From the NCBI RefSeq assembly GCF_001696455.1, contig NZ_MAUJ01000001.1:496001-560000 (forward strand): a DNA stretch of 64,000 nt, in the 5' to 3' direction. Positions 16,909 to 25,939 of the stretch are shown piece by piece. The stretch is from Pseudoalteromonas luteoviolacea (lineage in GTDB: Bacteria; Pseudomonadota; Gammaproteobacteria; Enterobacterales; Alteromonadaceae). The notes beneath the pieces were generated by a model. It saw only the letters and a program-made list of their open reading frames with translations. It was not told the DNA's origin and made no database searches. The translations under genes and the position numbers were made by a program. How positions within the stretch are numbered: the first letter of the stretch is position 1; each line of letters begins with the position of its first letter.

Positions 16909-19900
16909 ATGAAAACTCTCCTCAAAACAGCCATTGCAGTATCAATTGCTTTGGTAACTTCTCATGCACTGGCTAGTGAATCAGAAGAAGAAAAATCAAT
17001 TTTTAGTAGTCAAACTTTTGAAGCGATGAAGCTTCGTAATATCGGGCCTGCCTATATGTCAGGACGTATTGCAGATATTGAAGTGGACCAAAAGAATCCA
17101 TCAACATGGTATACCGCAGTTGGCTCGGGCGGTGTTTGGAAAACCGTCAATGCAGGGACAACTTGGACGCCTATTTTTGACAAACAAGCCGTTTATTCAA
17201 CCGGTGATGTGACAATCGATCCGAGTAACTCAAACATTATTTGGGTCGGTACCGGTGAAAATAATGGCGGCCGTCATATCAGTTTTGGTGATGGTGTCTA
17301 TAAGTCAGTGGATGGCGGTAAGACATGGAAAAACATGGGATTAAAAGAGTCAGAGCGTATTTCTGATATTGTTGTACACCCGACTGACTCAAATACTGTA
17401 TGGGTATCGGCACAAGGCCCGCTTTGGAGCAGTGGCGGTGAACGCGGTTTGTATAAAACGACCGATGGTGGCCAGACTTGGAAACAAGTGCTTAAACCAG
17501 CAGACGAGTGGACGGGTGTAACCTCGTTGCTAATAGACCCACGAAACCCCAAAAAATTGTATGCTGCAACTTGGTCGCGCCAACGAACAGTCGCAACGTA
17601 TGTTGGAACGGGCCCAGGAGCCGGGATCCATACCTCAGATGATGGTGGTGAGACCTGGACTGAACTCAAGACGGGGCTACCCGAAGGCAATATGGGTAAA
17701 ATTGGTATGGCAATTTCGCCAATCAATCCAGATATCATTTACGCCACGATTGAAACAGACAACCGCAAAGGTGGGTTCTATCGCTCTGCAAATCGCGGTG
17801 CGAGTTGGACAAGAATGTCTGACGAAGTTGGCGGCGGCACGGGCCCGCACTATTACCAAGAAATTTTTGCAGATCAGCATCAGCTAGACCGTGTTTATAT
17901 TGCCAGTAATTACAGTAAAGTGTCGAATGACGGCGGTAAAACTTGGACACCTATCAATACAAAGCGCAAGCACGTAGATGACCATGCTTTTGCGTTCCAC
18001 CCAACAGACCCAGATTTTGTACTGATTGGTTCAGATGGCGGCATCTATATGTCTCACGATCGCATGGCAAACTGGCGCTTTATGGCGAACTTGCCACTGA
18101 CGCAATTTTATAAAGTGGCACCTGATGACGCAGAACCGTTTTACACGGTTTATGCTGGTGCGCAAGATAATTCGACGCAGGGCGGGCCTTCACGTACTCG
18201 CCGTGCTGAGGGGATCAAAAATAAAGATTGGTTCTTAACATTAGGGGGAGACGGTCATCAACCAGCAGTTGAACCGGGTAACCCAAATATTATGTACTCG
18301 CAGTGGCAGCAAGGTAACTTGACGCGTCATGATCTGAAAACCAGAGAAGGTGTGTATATCAAGCCACAGCCTCGTCCGGGTGAGCCTGCAGAGCGATTCA
18401 ATTGGGATGCGCCAATCAATGTCTCAACACATGATCCTAAAAGGCTTTATTTTGCTTCGCAGCGTGTATGGCGCTCTGATGATAGAGGTGATAGTTGGAC
18501 GCCAATTTCCGACGATTTGACCAAAAATGAAAACCGTATGCATATGCCGGTCATGGGCAGAACTTGGTCAGTGGAAGCCGGCTGGGACATTTATGCAATG
18601 TCTGAGTACCATACCATTGCGAATTTCACCGAAAGCCCAGTGAACGATAAAATTCTGTGGGCAGGGACCGATGATGGCCTTATTCAGGTAACAAAAGATG
18701 GTGGTAAAAACTGGAATAAAATTGACTTAAATACCATAGAAGGTATTCCTGCTATGGCTTACGTTAATGATATTCGTGCGGATTTATTTGACCCGAATAC
18801 AGTGTATGTCGCATTGGATAACCATAAATATGGTGACTTCAAGCCTTACTTAATCAAATCAACTGATTTAGGCAAAACTTGGCAATCTCTTGCTGAAGAT
18901 CTACCTGAAAAGCATTTGGTGTGGCGAATTGTACAGGATCATGTGAACAAGAACTTAATGTTCATTGGTACTGAGTTCGGTATTTTCTTTACAGTTGATG
19001 GCGGTAAAAAGTGGGTTGAACTAAACGGTGGCATTCCAACAATCTCTACTCGTGACGTAAAAATTCAGCGTAGAGAAAATGACTTGGTTGCGGGCACCTT
19101 TGGGCGTGGGATCTACATTCTTGATGACTATGCGCCGCTTAGACAGTTGACAGAAAAGTCGATGGAGCAAGAAGCGATGTTGTTTGCGCCTAGCCGCCCT
19201 GTTAAATGGTTCAGCTTAGATGGCAATCATACCGATACAGACGGAGATGATCGCTATGCAGCCAAGAATCCTGAGCATGGTGCTACGTTAACTTATTTCT
19301 TAAAAGATAGCCTTTTAACCGCTAAAGAGCAGCGCCAGAAAGCTGAAAAAGAGATGGTTAAAAAAGAGAATTACCCGCAATATCCAGCGTGGGGCAAAAT
19401 TGAGAAAGAGAACCAAGAGCCTAAACCTACTGTGTATCTTGAAATAAAAGATGACAAAGGTGAGTTTGTAAACCGTGTTGCTGGTAAAACGACAAAAGGA
19501 CTTCACCGTGTAACTTGGGATATGACTTACGCGACAGGAAAAGCGGTGACGGGTGTTGAAGAGTCAGGCTGGAACCCATTTGGAACAGGCCTAATGGCGA
19601 TTCCGGGCACTTACTCGGCAACGCTGTACAAACGTGTTGGAAGCAGAGTGTCACAATTGGCAGAACCTGTAGAATTTGAATTGAAGTCTATTACTGGTAA
19701 TTCATTGCAAGCAGCATCGGCCAAGAGTGTCCTTGAGTTTGGTAAGAAAATTGCGAATGCACAAAGGCGTGCAAGCGCTGTCAATGCGGTAATTGCTGAA
19801 CTTAACAAGTCAATGAAAACACTTCGAACGGCAATTGACCGTACACCAGGAGACATTGCGGCATTAGAGGCAAGTTACGCAGAGATCCAAGCTGAGATCA

Positions 19901-20181
19901 ACGCAATAAACTTTGAACTCAATGGACTTAAATCTCGTGACCGAATGGGCACAAAACCTGCCAACATCTCTAGTAGACTGTTTTACGCAATGACAGCCGC
20001 TTGGTCGACATATGGTCCAACGCAGCAGCATAAAGATCAATTTGACTATGCAAGCAAGCGTCTTGAAAGCGTAAGTGATCGAGTGAAATCTCTACAACAA
20101 GACGAAGTGCCAAAGCTTCAAAAGTCAGTGATTGACGCTGGTGGACCTTGGTCTGTAGGCGCACCGCTAATGACTAATTAA
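16909..20181 (+). CDS. Secreted BNR/VPS10-repeat beta-propeller protein
   Basis: A 1090-residue exported protein. The signal peptide is MKTLLKTAIAVSIALVTSHA with cleavage near ALA-SES. The body carries many Asp-box/BNR motifs of the S-x-D-x-G-x-T-W type: SVDGGKTW, TTDGGQTW, SDDGGETW, SNDGGKTW, TKDGGKNW, STDLGKTW, TVDGGKKW, consistent with two beta-propellers as in the sortilin/VPS10-like glycosyl-hydrolase-related group. The C-terminal about 250 residues carry a helical coiled-coil-like region (AQRRASAVNAVIAELNKSM). GTG 16903 is in frame two codons earlier, but ATG 16909 gives the standard signal peptide. Marine relatives are annotated as glycosyl hydrolases without proof; a role in extracellular protein or glycan handling is unproven. 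Confidence 0.88.
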   Translation: MKTLLKTAIAVSIALVTSHALASESEEEKSIFSSQTFEAMKLRNIGPAYMSGRIADIEVDQKNPSTWYTAVGSGGVWKTVNAGTTWTPIFDKQAVYSTGDVTIDPSNSNIIWVGTGENNGGRHISFGDGVYKSVDGGKTWKNMGLKESERISDIVVHPTDSNTVWVSAQGPLWSSGGERGLYKTTDGGQTWKQVLKPADEWTGVTSLLIDPRNPKKLYAATWSRQRTVATYVGTGPGAGIHTSDDGGETWTELKTGLPEGNMGKIGMAISPINPDIIYATIETDNRKGGFYRSANRGASWTRMSDEVGGGTGPHYYQEIFADQHQLDRVYIASNYSKVSNDGGKTWTPINTKRKHVDDHAFAFHPTDPDFVLIGSDGGIYMSHDRMANWRFMANLPLTQFYKVAPDDAEPFYTVYAGAQDNSTQGGPSRTRRAEGIKNKDWFLTLGGDGHQPAVEPGNPNIMYSQWQQGNLTRHDLKTREGVYIKPQPRPGEPAERFNWDAPINVSTHDPKRLYFASQRVWRSDDRGDSWTPISDDLTKNENRMHMPVMGRTWSVEAGWDIYAMSEYHTIANFTESPVNDKILWAGTDDGLIQVTKDGGKNWNKIDLNTIEGIPAMAYVNDIRADLFDPNTVYVALDNHKYGDFKPYLIKSTDLGKTWQSLAEDLPEKHLVWRIVQDHVNKNLMFIGTEFGIFFTVDGGKKWVELNGGIPTISTRDVKIQRRENDLVAGTFGRGIYILDDYAPLRQLTEKSMEQEAMLFAPSRPVKWFSLDGNHTDTDGDDRYAAKNPEHGATLTYFLKDSLLTAKEQRQKAEKEMVKKENYPQYPAWGKIEKENQEPKPTVYLEIKDDKGEFVNRVAGKTTKGLHRVTWDMTYATGKAVTGVEESGWNPFGTGLMAIPGTYSATLYKRVGSRVSQLAEPVEFELKSITGNSLQAASAKSVLEFGKKIANAQRRASAVNAVIAELNKSMKTLRTAIDRTPGDIAALEASYAEIQAEINAINFELNGLKSRDRMGTKPANISSRLFYAMTAAWSTYGPTQQHKDQFDYASKRLESVSDRVKSLQQDEVPKLQKSVIDAGGPWSVGAPLMTN

Positions 20182-20190
20182 CCTGAGCGA

Positions 20191-20221
20191 TAAGCGGTGT
20201 TTGGTTTTCAAGCACCGCTTT
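20191..20221 (+). terminator. Hairpin after BNR-repeat gene
   Basis: Arms AAGCGGTG / CACCGCTT with a 13-base loop lie 10 bases after the stop. There is no long T-run after it, so termination efficiency is uncertain. Confidence 0.5.
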
Positions 20222-20365
20222 ACCCAAGATTAGTCTAATCTTTATATGTCGCTTAAAAAGGAAGTAGGTGGACCTGATTCAATAAGAGACATCTTTGCTT
20301 TGAGCTCAATAGTGACAAAGGTATCGTTTTTGTGACTATCGGCGGCAAGTTCAGTAGTAGGTACA

Positions 20366-20887
20366 ATGAGTTTTAAAAGAAAGAATAGAAACATTCACAA
20401 GTGGGCAAGTATCGTTATCGCGTTACCACTATTGGTAATTCTGATTTCCGGAATTTTGTTGTTGGTCAAAAAGGAATTCGATTTTATCCAGCCCCCCTCA
20501 GCCAAAGGGCAATCTTCACAGCCAACCATTACCTTTGAGCAAATTTTATCCACGGCACAGTCTATAGAATCTGCCAATATATCGAGTTGGAGTGATATCA
20601 ATAGGTTAGATGTAAGACCTGCAAAGGGTATTACAAAAATTCGTAGTCACAATAGTATCGAAATTCAAATCGATAACCATACAGGTCAAGTATTGCAAGT
20701 TGCCAAACGTAACTACGAATTCATCGAGAGCCTGCATGACGGCACTTTTTTTGAGAAAAACGCAAACCTTTGGTTGATGTTACCGGTCTCATTTATTCTA
20801 CTTTTTATGATAGTGACGGGGCTTGTTATGTTTTTTCAACCATTTAGAACTAAGCAGAAGAATCGACTCAGGTTGAGACGTAAATAG
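20366..20887 (+). CDS. PepSY-associated membrane protein
   Basis: A 173-residue protein with an N-terminal helix (HKWASIVIALPLLVILISGILLLV), a periplasmic segment of about 90 residues containing a PepSY-like strand pattern (NSIEIQIDNHTGQVLQVAKRNYEFIESLHDGTFF) and a C-terminal helix (WLMLPVSFILLFMIVTGLVMFF) with a basic tail. This is the short form of the PepSY_TM family; relatives often accompany iron or copper reductases and siderophore uptake genes. The conserved His-Lys/Leu-His-Asp-Gly residues are present (IHKW and LHDGT). No partner gene is adjacent, so the role is open. Confidence 0.85.
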   Translation: MSFKRKNRNIHKWASIVIALPLLVILISGILLLVKKEFDFIQPPSAKGQSSQPTITFEQILSTAQSIESANISSWSDINRLDVRPAKGITKIRSHNSIEIQIDNHTGQVLQVAKRNYEFIESLHDGTFFEKNANLWLMLPVSFILLFMIVTGLVMFFQPFRTKQKNRLRLRRK

Positions 20888-21077
20888 AGCTTGGGTTTGT
20901 CTCAGCCTTGGCTACTGCCTATCGCTTATTGTTTAGCGTATTCATTTTTGGCTATTTATTCTGGCGAATAACTCGTAAAAAGGGCTAACGTGATAGTAGC
21001 CCTCAATCTCATCTTCTAGGTATCGCAAAAGTCTTGCTAAAGGGCTCCAGAGCTTGCTAAGAAGATCTCTTTGGTAG

Positions 21078-21731
21078 TTATAAATGTTTGCTTTGTGTTT
21101 GTTTCAAGGAGGTGGATGAGTCGATTAGTTTAGCCAATTGATGAAATTGCGACCTATCTCTTTCGTGAGGGGCAAACTTAGGGCTGCAAGAAGCCAGTAT
21201 ATTCATTGCTGAGATTAATTGTTTTTCTTCTTTGTCGTTCAACATGTGCTTTGTAAGTTGCATGTTTATATAGTCTATTGCAATTTCTTTTTTGGCAATG
21301 TCTTCTGGCAGGCCTGTACGGGTGCAGAGTCCATAGGTGCCGTCTAAAAAGTGTTGCCACTGGACTTCTATAAACTCTGCTTGTTCTTTTGTGCCGTTTT
21401 TATAATTTGATGATATGCCTTTATTAAATAGCGCTTGTATGGTCTGTTGCATGCGAGTGTGAAAGGAACGAAAGGCGTCTTCGTGTTTTTTGTTGAGCTT
21501 CACCTTATTTAACCACTGCTTATACGCTTTAGGGTAAAAATGAATATTGGCGTTTTGCTCGTGCTTGCCAAAGAAAGAGCGGCACCCAATATGGGCATTT
21601 AAAATGTAACTGGGTTTAGGCATAACGCCTAGCACTTGTAGCTCAGTTAATCTCTGTTCGGTTATGTCACAACATTTAATTAATTGTGCTTCAGAGTAGA
21701 AATGGGCGTATAGGTAATCTAGTAGTTCCAT
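21078..21731 (-). CDS. DUF6058-like protein
   Basis: A 217-residue protein whose N-terminal half (MELLDYLYAHFYSEAQLIKC, LQVLGVMPKPSYIL, HFYPKAYKQWLNKV) fits the DUF6058 family, which is found near natural-product genes in marine gammaproteobacteria; the assignment is from memory of the family. The HTH-like beginning (YSEAQLIKCCDITEQRLTELQ) could be a small binding helix pair. The frame can be extended to 21770, but the ATG at 21731 has AAGG upstream at proper spacing. It is cysteine- and histidine-rich in places (CTRTG, CRSFFGKHEQ). Function unknown. Confidence 0.7.
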   Translation of the reverse strand: MELLDYLYAHFYSEAQLIKCCDITEQRLTELQVLGVMPKPSYILNAHIGCRSFFGKHEQNANIHFYPKAYKQWLNKVKLNKKHEDAFRSFHTRMQQTIQALFNKGISSNYKNGTKEQAEFIEVQWQHFLDGTYGLCTRTGLPEDIAKKEIAIDYINMQLTKHMLNDKEEKQLISAMNILASCSPKFAPHERDRSQFHQLAKLIDSSTSLKQTQSKHL

Positions 21732-21800
21732 AAGTAAAGACCTTATGAGCTGCAAACGGCAGTTAGGCACCGTTGCAGCCTGTTTTGTAGAAAAGGGGAA

Positions 21801-22100
21801 TTACAGGGTGTAATCTCTGAATACGTCAGCAACACGCAAGCGGTAATCTTTGAACAATTCGGTTTTACCGATATGTTGCGCATTTTGATGCATTATTTCA
21901 TTGCGCCAGTGCATAACGGACTCCTTGTCTTGCCAAAATGATAGGGAAAGGTATTGCTCTGGGTTATTGACGTTCTGGTAGCGCTCAATGGATATAAATC
22001 CGCGTTGTTGGACCAGTATTGCTTTAAGTTCAGCAGCAATATCAAAGTATCTTGGTGCGGCTTTAGGCTTGAGCGTGACTTCAAATATAACTGCGATCAC
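21801..22100 (-). CDS. Antibiotic biosynthesis monooxygenase (ABM) domain protein
   Basis: A 99-residue ABM-fold protein: MIAVIFEVTLKPKAAPRYFD, then QRGFISIERYQNVNNPEQYLSLSFWQDKESVMHWRN, which has the family pattern of G-F-x-S-x-E-R followed by S-x-W-x-D-x-x-x-x-x-x-W. Members degrade heme or oxidise quinols as dimers. It starts with GTG at 22100, overlapping the stop of the NIPSNAP gene by a single base, so the two are co-translated. The divergent ArsR-type gene probably regulates both. Confidence 0.88.
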   Translation of the reverse strand: MIAVIFEVTLKPKAAPRYFDIAAELKAILVQQRGFISIERYQNVNNPEQYLSLSFWQDKESVMHWRNEIMHQNAQHIGKTELFKDYRLRVADVFRDYTL

Positions 22101-22435
22101 TATGCGTCTCCTGAATCAAACTTTTTCGTGTCAGGTGCGCCTTTTAAAAAGTAGCGTTTTTCATGCAATATAATTTGCGTTTGTTGTGCAAATTGGAAAT
22201 TTGCGATGGCGTCTTTATCGCTTTTTAGCCTCTGTCTGTAGCTTTCATAATCGGCCAGGCTGTTAAATGCGATTAATCCATACGCACGTTTATTATCACC
22301 TTCATGCGGTAAGAAATAACCGATAAGGTTGCCACCACACTGTGGAATAATTTTCCCCCAGTTTTGAGCATATTGCGCAAACTCTGAGTGTTTAAATGGG
22401 TTAATCTCATATTCAATAAAACATGTAATAGACAT
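22100..22435 (-). CDS. NIPSNAP family protein
   Basis: A 111-residue protein of the NIPSNAP/dimeric alpha-beta barrel group: SITCFIEYEINPFKHSEFAQYAQNW, then PQCGGNLIGYFLPHEGDNKRAYGLIAFNSLADYESYRQRL and a closing ILHEKRYFLKGA. The frame is open much further upstream, but ATG 22435 follows a perfect AAAGGAGG and its promoter must lie in the short gap to the divergent regulator. Family members are small putative ligand-binding or monooxygenase-like proteins. It forms a tight two-gene operon with the ABM gene. Confidence 0.88.
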   Translation of the reverse strand: MSITCFIEYEINPFKHSEFAQYAQNWGKIIPQCGGNLIGYFLPHEGDNKRAYGLIAFNSLADYESYRQRLKSDKDAIANFQFAQQTQIILHEKRYFLKGAPDTKKFDSGDA

Positions 22436-22490
22436 AGGGATTGCCTCCTTTATTATTTTGAGGCAGTCTACCAAGCCAAAAATAACATGC

Positions 22491-22506
22491 TTCGATGGCC
22501 ATCGAA
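22491..22506. promoter_or_regulatory. Perfect 16-bp palindrome, candidate ArsR-type operator
   Basis: TTCGATGGCCATCGAA is a perfect palindrome lying in the 85-bp gap between the divergent NIPSNAP-ABM operon and the ArsR-type gene, 14 bases before the ATG of the latter. Position and symmetry fit an autoregulatory binding site for the dimeric winged-helix regulator. Binding itself is inference. Confidence 0.7.
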
Positions 22507-22520
22507 CTATTGGTAAATAT

Positions 22521-23198
22521 ATGGAACCAAATATCTCAGTCGTAGCAGGGTTAATTGCAGATCCTACCCGAGCTAAAATCTTGACCGCCTTAATGGGGGG
22601 TAAAGCATTGACTGCCACCGAGCTCGCAATAGAGGCCGATGTGACGCCGCAAACGGCAAGCAGTCACCTATCAAAGCTAGTTGACGGTGCTTTATTGCAA
22701 GTTAGGAAGCAAGGTAGGCACCGATACTTTCAATTAAAAGGGTTAGCGGTTGCAGAGTTACTGGAGCAACTTTTGGTGATGACCACAAGTGCGCAATCTA
22801 AAGTGCAGACAGGCCCGAACGATACGCGGCTGCAATACGCTCGTGTATGTTATGACCACTTAGCAGGAGAGTTGGGCGTCACGCTTTATGATGCGTTAGT
22901 CGCAAAAGGTATGCTAATAGATGGCGGTGAGCAAACGCAGCTCACAGAAAAGGGAAAGTCATATTTCAGAGAGCTGGGTGTGGATGTAGCACGACTGCAA
23001 TCCAAAAAGCGTCCTGTTTGTAAATCTTGTTTGGATTGGAGTGAGCGTCGCAACCATTTAGCAGGTAGCCTTGGGCAGTGGGTGTTAGATTATATTTTTG
23101 AAAAAGGTTGGGCGCAAAGAGATTTAGATGCGCGTTCGGTGAGCTTTTCAAAAGCGGGTCTAAAGGCGTTTAAGCGTGTGTTTTTAGTTGAACTTTAA
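22521..23198 (+). CDS. ArsR/SmtB-type winged-helix regulator
   Basis: A 225-residue regulator. The N-terminal 80 residues form the ArsR winged helix: ISVVAGLIADPTRAKILTAL, ATELAIEADVTPQTASSHLSKL and LLQVRKQGRHRYFQL. The C-terminal 130 residues are an extra domain with cysteines CKSCLDWSERRNHLAGSLG, similar in layout to other long ArsR proteins that control efflux or monooxygenase genes. The CxxC could sense metal or thiol stress; that is a guess. The start at 22521 is chosen because the longer frame would run through the operator palindrome. It is divergent from NIPSNAP-ABM. Confidence 0.9.
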   Translation: MEPNISVVAGLIADPTRAKILTALMGGKALTATELAIEADVTPQTASSHLSKLVDGALLQVRKQGRHRYFQLKGLAVAELLEQLLVMTTSAQSKVQTGPNDTRLQYARVCYDHLAGELGVTLYDALVAKGMLIDGGEQTQLTEKGKSYFRELGVDVARLQSKKRPVCKSCLDWSERRNHLAGSLGQWVLDYIFEKGWAQRDLDARSVSFSKAGLKAFKRVFLVEL

Positions 23199-23260
23199 GG
23201 CACTTATGGTTTTGATGTTATACATACGTCTTACATAATTGACTATTTAATGGAGATTAT

Positions 23261-23875
23261 ATGAATTACACCCCAATTGATAAGCAATCCGACTTAGATA
23301 GTCTAGATGCAGATATTTGCTGGGACGACTCTACCTTAGTAGAGTCTTATGTTAGCCAACAATGGCCTAGCTATTTTCCTAATGCAATTGCTTCAAGTGG
23401 TGGGCTAGGGTTTCATTATCACTGCCTTTATGAAGTGTGCAGTGCAGAAAAGTCTCATCTTGAAATCGTATTTATAAACGTCGAAGATCTTAACCATAGA
23501 GAATTGGTTGATATGACGCTGTCTGGCCGAGTTTTGTACAACTCGGAGGTGGTTCTAGTCAACGCCTCGGGAACGAGCTTCTTGAAATGTGCAAAGATAA
23601 TATACCGTTTTATAGATCTGGAGCATCATGAGCAGTTTGGCTATTTTATAGAATCAGGTGTCGTGGGTACAAATGAACTTGCATCAGATGAGGCGTTAAA
23701 CCTCTATGTTTCTGACTCCAACACGCATTTGCTGTTGAGCACAATAGATCGAGAGGTTGAGGTGTTGATGAGTGATGGGAGTGGGCACTCACAACAGATA
23801 AAACTTAATGAAACGCAAATAGAAGAGCTAGCTAAGTTTATCACTCAGACGCGTCTTCGAAATATTACCTCATAG
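23261..23875 (+). CDS. Hypothetical protein
   Basis: A 204-residue acidic soluble protein with no recognised domain. It has an N-terminal acidic region (DSLDADICWDDSTLVESYV), a central part rich in beta strands (LEIVFINVEDLNHRELVDMTLSGRVLYNSEVVLV) and a repeated SDS/SDGSG region near the end. No signal peptide and no membrane segment. ATTTAATGGAGAT gives a ribosome site. It lies alone between the ArsR gene and a convergent AraC gene. Confidence 0.6.
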   Translation: MNYTPIDKQSDLDSLDADICWDDSTLVESYVSQQWPSYFPNAIASSGGLGFHYHCLYEVCSAEKSHLEIVFINVEDLNHRELVDMTLSGRVLYNSEVVLVNASGTSFLKCAKIIYRFIDLEHHEQFGYFIESGVVGTNELASDEALNLYVSDSNTHLLLSTIDREVEVLMSDGSGHSQQIKLNETQIEELAKFITQTRLRNITS

Positions 23876-23891
23876 CAACAAACACTCAGTG

Positions 23892-24974
23892 CTAACTCAC
23901 TTGCTGCATTGTACGCCATTTGCTTGGGGTAGTCCCCAGTTGCTTTTTAAACTCATTATAAAATGAACTCTTGTTGTTAAACCCACTATCTAACGCGATT
24001 TGCGTAATGCTGGCCTTATTTGTTGCGTGTATCAACAGTTGGCAAGCGTGTTGAACACGATGCTCGTTGAGTAGATTATAAAAACTCGTGTGCATATGTT
24101 CATTGAGCAGCTCAGACGCTTGATGTTGTGTTATTCCAAGCCTAGTCGCAAGTTGTCCCAGTGTAAGTTGGTTGTCTAAGAAAAGTTGTTCATTTTGTAG
24201 TAAATGGTCCAATTTTGCTATGCAATCTTGTGCCACCGAATCGCTGAGCTGTATGGTTCGTTGCTTGGCTTTTAACCCTTTCAAACCACGTTCTTGGGTA
24301 TCTAATTCTTCAGTGTCAATGTGTTGTGGGTAGGGCAGGGGGCTTTGAATTGAAACCTGTTTAATACGATATGCAGCATAAAAAGAAAATGTCATTAAGT
24401 ATAAGCAGATACTGACATTAAGGAGCGACCATAAGGGGTAAGTCCAGCTCGATTGGCTTAAAAATGATATTGCAACAGAGCCGTTCAGGGCTATCAAGTA
24501 GGTGATTGTAAGTACGAGTAATTTACTGCATTTAAGGGAGTTCTCTGTGGTTCTGGTGGCAGATTGCCAAATGCATGTTACGTAGCTAAACATCAAACCA
24601 AAGTAGATGATGTACATCAATTCAGTTTGCGTATGAAAACCCATCACTTTTACAGTTAGAAAGAATACAAATGGGGTGCAATGAAGAAGCACATCCTTCA
24701 TCTTCGGAGATGTTGAACTGCAATAGAATAAGTAAGTGAATGCGCAGAATAGTAAAATGCAGCAATTTGCGATTTGCGATATGAGTGGCGCGTTTATGTA
24801 AAACTTTAATTGCACATAGCTAATAAGCGGAATGAGCATTAGAGCAAGATTTGCGAGACTGAGATAGTGAGCGCTTTCATTAAAGCTTCGCTCATATTTA
24901 AACATGAGACCTGCGCAAAATAGAGTCAGCACACAGCAAACTAAATAAAACTCCCTTTGTAGTTCAATCCACAT
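23892..24974 (-). CDS. AraC-family regulator with N-terminal membrane domain
   Basis: A 360-residue protein: about seven hydrophobic segments in residues 1-215 (LVCCVLTLFCAGLMF, LANLALMLIPLISYV, ANCCILLFCAFTYLFY, TPFVFFLTVKVMGF, LMYIIYFGLMFSYVTC, LLVLTITYLIALNGSVAISFL, LLNVSICLYLMTFSFYAAY), then a linker and a C-terminal AraC DNA-binding domain (LTLGQLATRLGITQHQASELLNE, ITQIALDSGFNNKSSFYNEFKKQ, LGTTPSKWR). It fits the membrane-anchored AraC regulators common in Bacteroidetes and marine gammaproteobacteria. The signal is unknown; the divergent secreted SnoaL-CBM gene at 25168 is a candidate target. Confidence 0.88.
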   Translation of the reverse strand: MWIELQREFYLVCCVLTLFCAGLMFKYERSFNESAHYLSLANLALMLIPLISYVQLKFYINAPLISQIANCCILLFCAFTYLFYCSSTSPKMKDVLLHCTPFVFFLTVKVMGFHTQTELMYIIYFGLMFSYVTCIWQSATRTTENSLKCSKLLVLTITYLIALNGSVAISFLSQSSWTYPLWSLLNVSICLYLMTFSFYAAYRIKQVSIQSPLPYPQHIDTEELDTQERGLKGLKAKQRTIQLSDSVAQDCIAKLDHLLQNEQLFLDNQLTLGQLATRLGITQHQASELLNEHMHTSFYNLLNEHRVQHACQLLIHATNKASITQIALDSGFNNKSSFYNEFKKQLGTTPSKWRTMQQVS

Positions 24975-25167
24975 AAATAAAGTTACTCTTAGCTCGTTTT
25001 ATTCGAATTTACTAATAACAATGTCAATTTAGTTAAATGGACACTGGCTAATTATTTGATTGGTATCGATATTAATTCAAAAAAATCCTCTTTTATCAAG
25101 GTGGAATATTTTTACCCAAGTAGTTAGGAGACTGGAGGCACGATAACAACACGGACTAGGAGTCATT

Positions 25168-25812
25168 ATGAAATCTATTCAAGCAGCAATTTTATTAACC
25201 AGTTTAAGTTTTGCTAGTGCAAACAGTGCCGCACAGCCGTTAACTGAAAGCGAAGTAAAAATATTAAAACAAAATGTCGTTACGTATATGAGTGCCTGGA
25301 ATGTTTTGGACGAGAGCGAACGAGTCAGTATGTTAGAAAAGGCAACTAATCCGGGTTTCGTATATCAAGATCCAAGCTCTGCAGGTTATGCGATCAACAA
25401 CGCCCAACTGGTAAGCAACTGGATAGGTGGTTTTCAAGGGCAAATGCGCGATTATGGGCTCTGGCCTTATGATGCCACTTTGGTGTCAAATATCGAAGTA
25501 CATGGCAGCGTCGACTCGGCAAACATCAGATTCAACTGGCATATAACTGCGCTTGGTGGCGCAGTATCGGTTGCAGAAGGTGTCGACTATGGCACAGCGT
25601 CCAATTTAAAGCTCAATAGCATTACCGGGTTTTTTGGTGCACTTACACCTAAGTGTCAGTCGCCTGATTGGCAACTTGGTGAAACCTATGTGAGCGACAG
25701 CTTGGTGACTTATAAAGATGCCATTTATCAAGCTAAATGGTGGACTCAAGCTTCACCAGAGGAAGATACCGAAGTTTGGGTTAAGCTGCACGATTGCACC
25801 CATGAAATCTAG
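25168..25812 (+). CDS. Secreted SnoaL-like protein with C-terminal CBM5/12 chitin-binding module
   Basis: A 214-residue exported protein. Signal peptide MKSIQAAILLTSLSFASANS with cleavage near AAQ. Residues about 25-155 show the NTF2/SnoaL pattern (VVTYMSAWNVLDESERVSMLEKA, IAVHGSV-like strands, FNWHITALGGAVSVAEGVDY). Residues about 165-214 form a carbohydrate-binding module of the CBM5/12 type, with aromatic residues in the canonical places: DWQLGETYVSDSLVTYKDA, AIYQAKWWTQASPEEDTEVW. This is an unusual fusion. An export and chitin- or cellulose-binding role is inferred from the module; no catalytic function is known. Confidence 0.8.
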   Translation: MKSIQAAILLTSLSFASANSAAQPLTESEVKILKQNVVTYMSAWNVLDESERVSMLEKATNPGFVYQDPSSAGYAINNAQLVSNWIGGFQGQMRDYGLWPYDATLVSNIEVHGSVDSANIRFNWHITALGGAVSVAEGVDYGTASNLKLNSITGFFGALTPKCQSPDWQLGETYVSDSLVTYKDAIYQAKWWTQASPEEDTEVWVKLHDCTHEI

Positions 25813-25832
25813 TCAAAATTCTAGTTAGCACC

Positions 25833-25864
25833 AAGGGCGGCATAATTGGCTGCCTTTTTTGTTT
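25833..25864 (+). terminator. Terminator after SnoaL-CBM gene
   Basis: An imperfect stem AAGGGCGGC / GGCTGCCTT is followed by a run of six T at 25855-25860, then GTTTTTT. Confidence 0.65.
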
Positions 25865-25939
25865 TTTCAGAATTATTTGAAAGTTTACTTTTGAACGCTA
25901 CTATATAGCTTTAGCAATGATAAAATAAAGGAGTATTTA

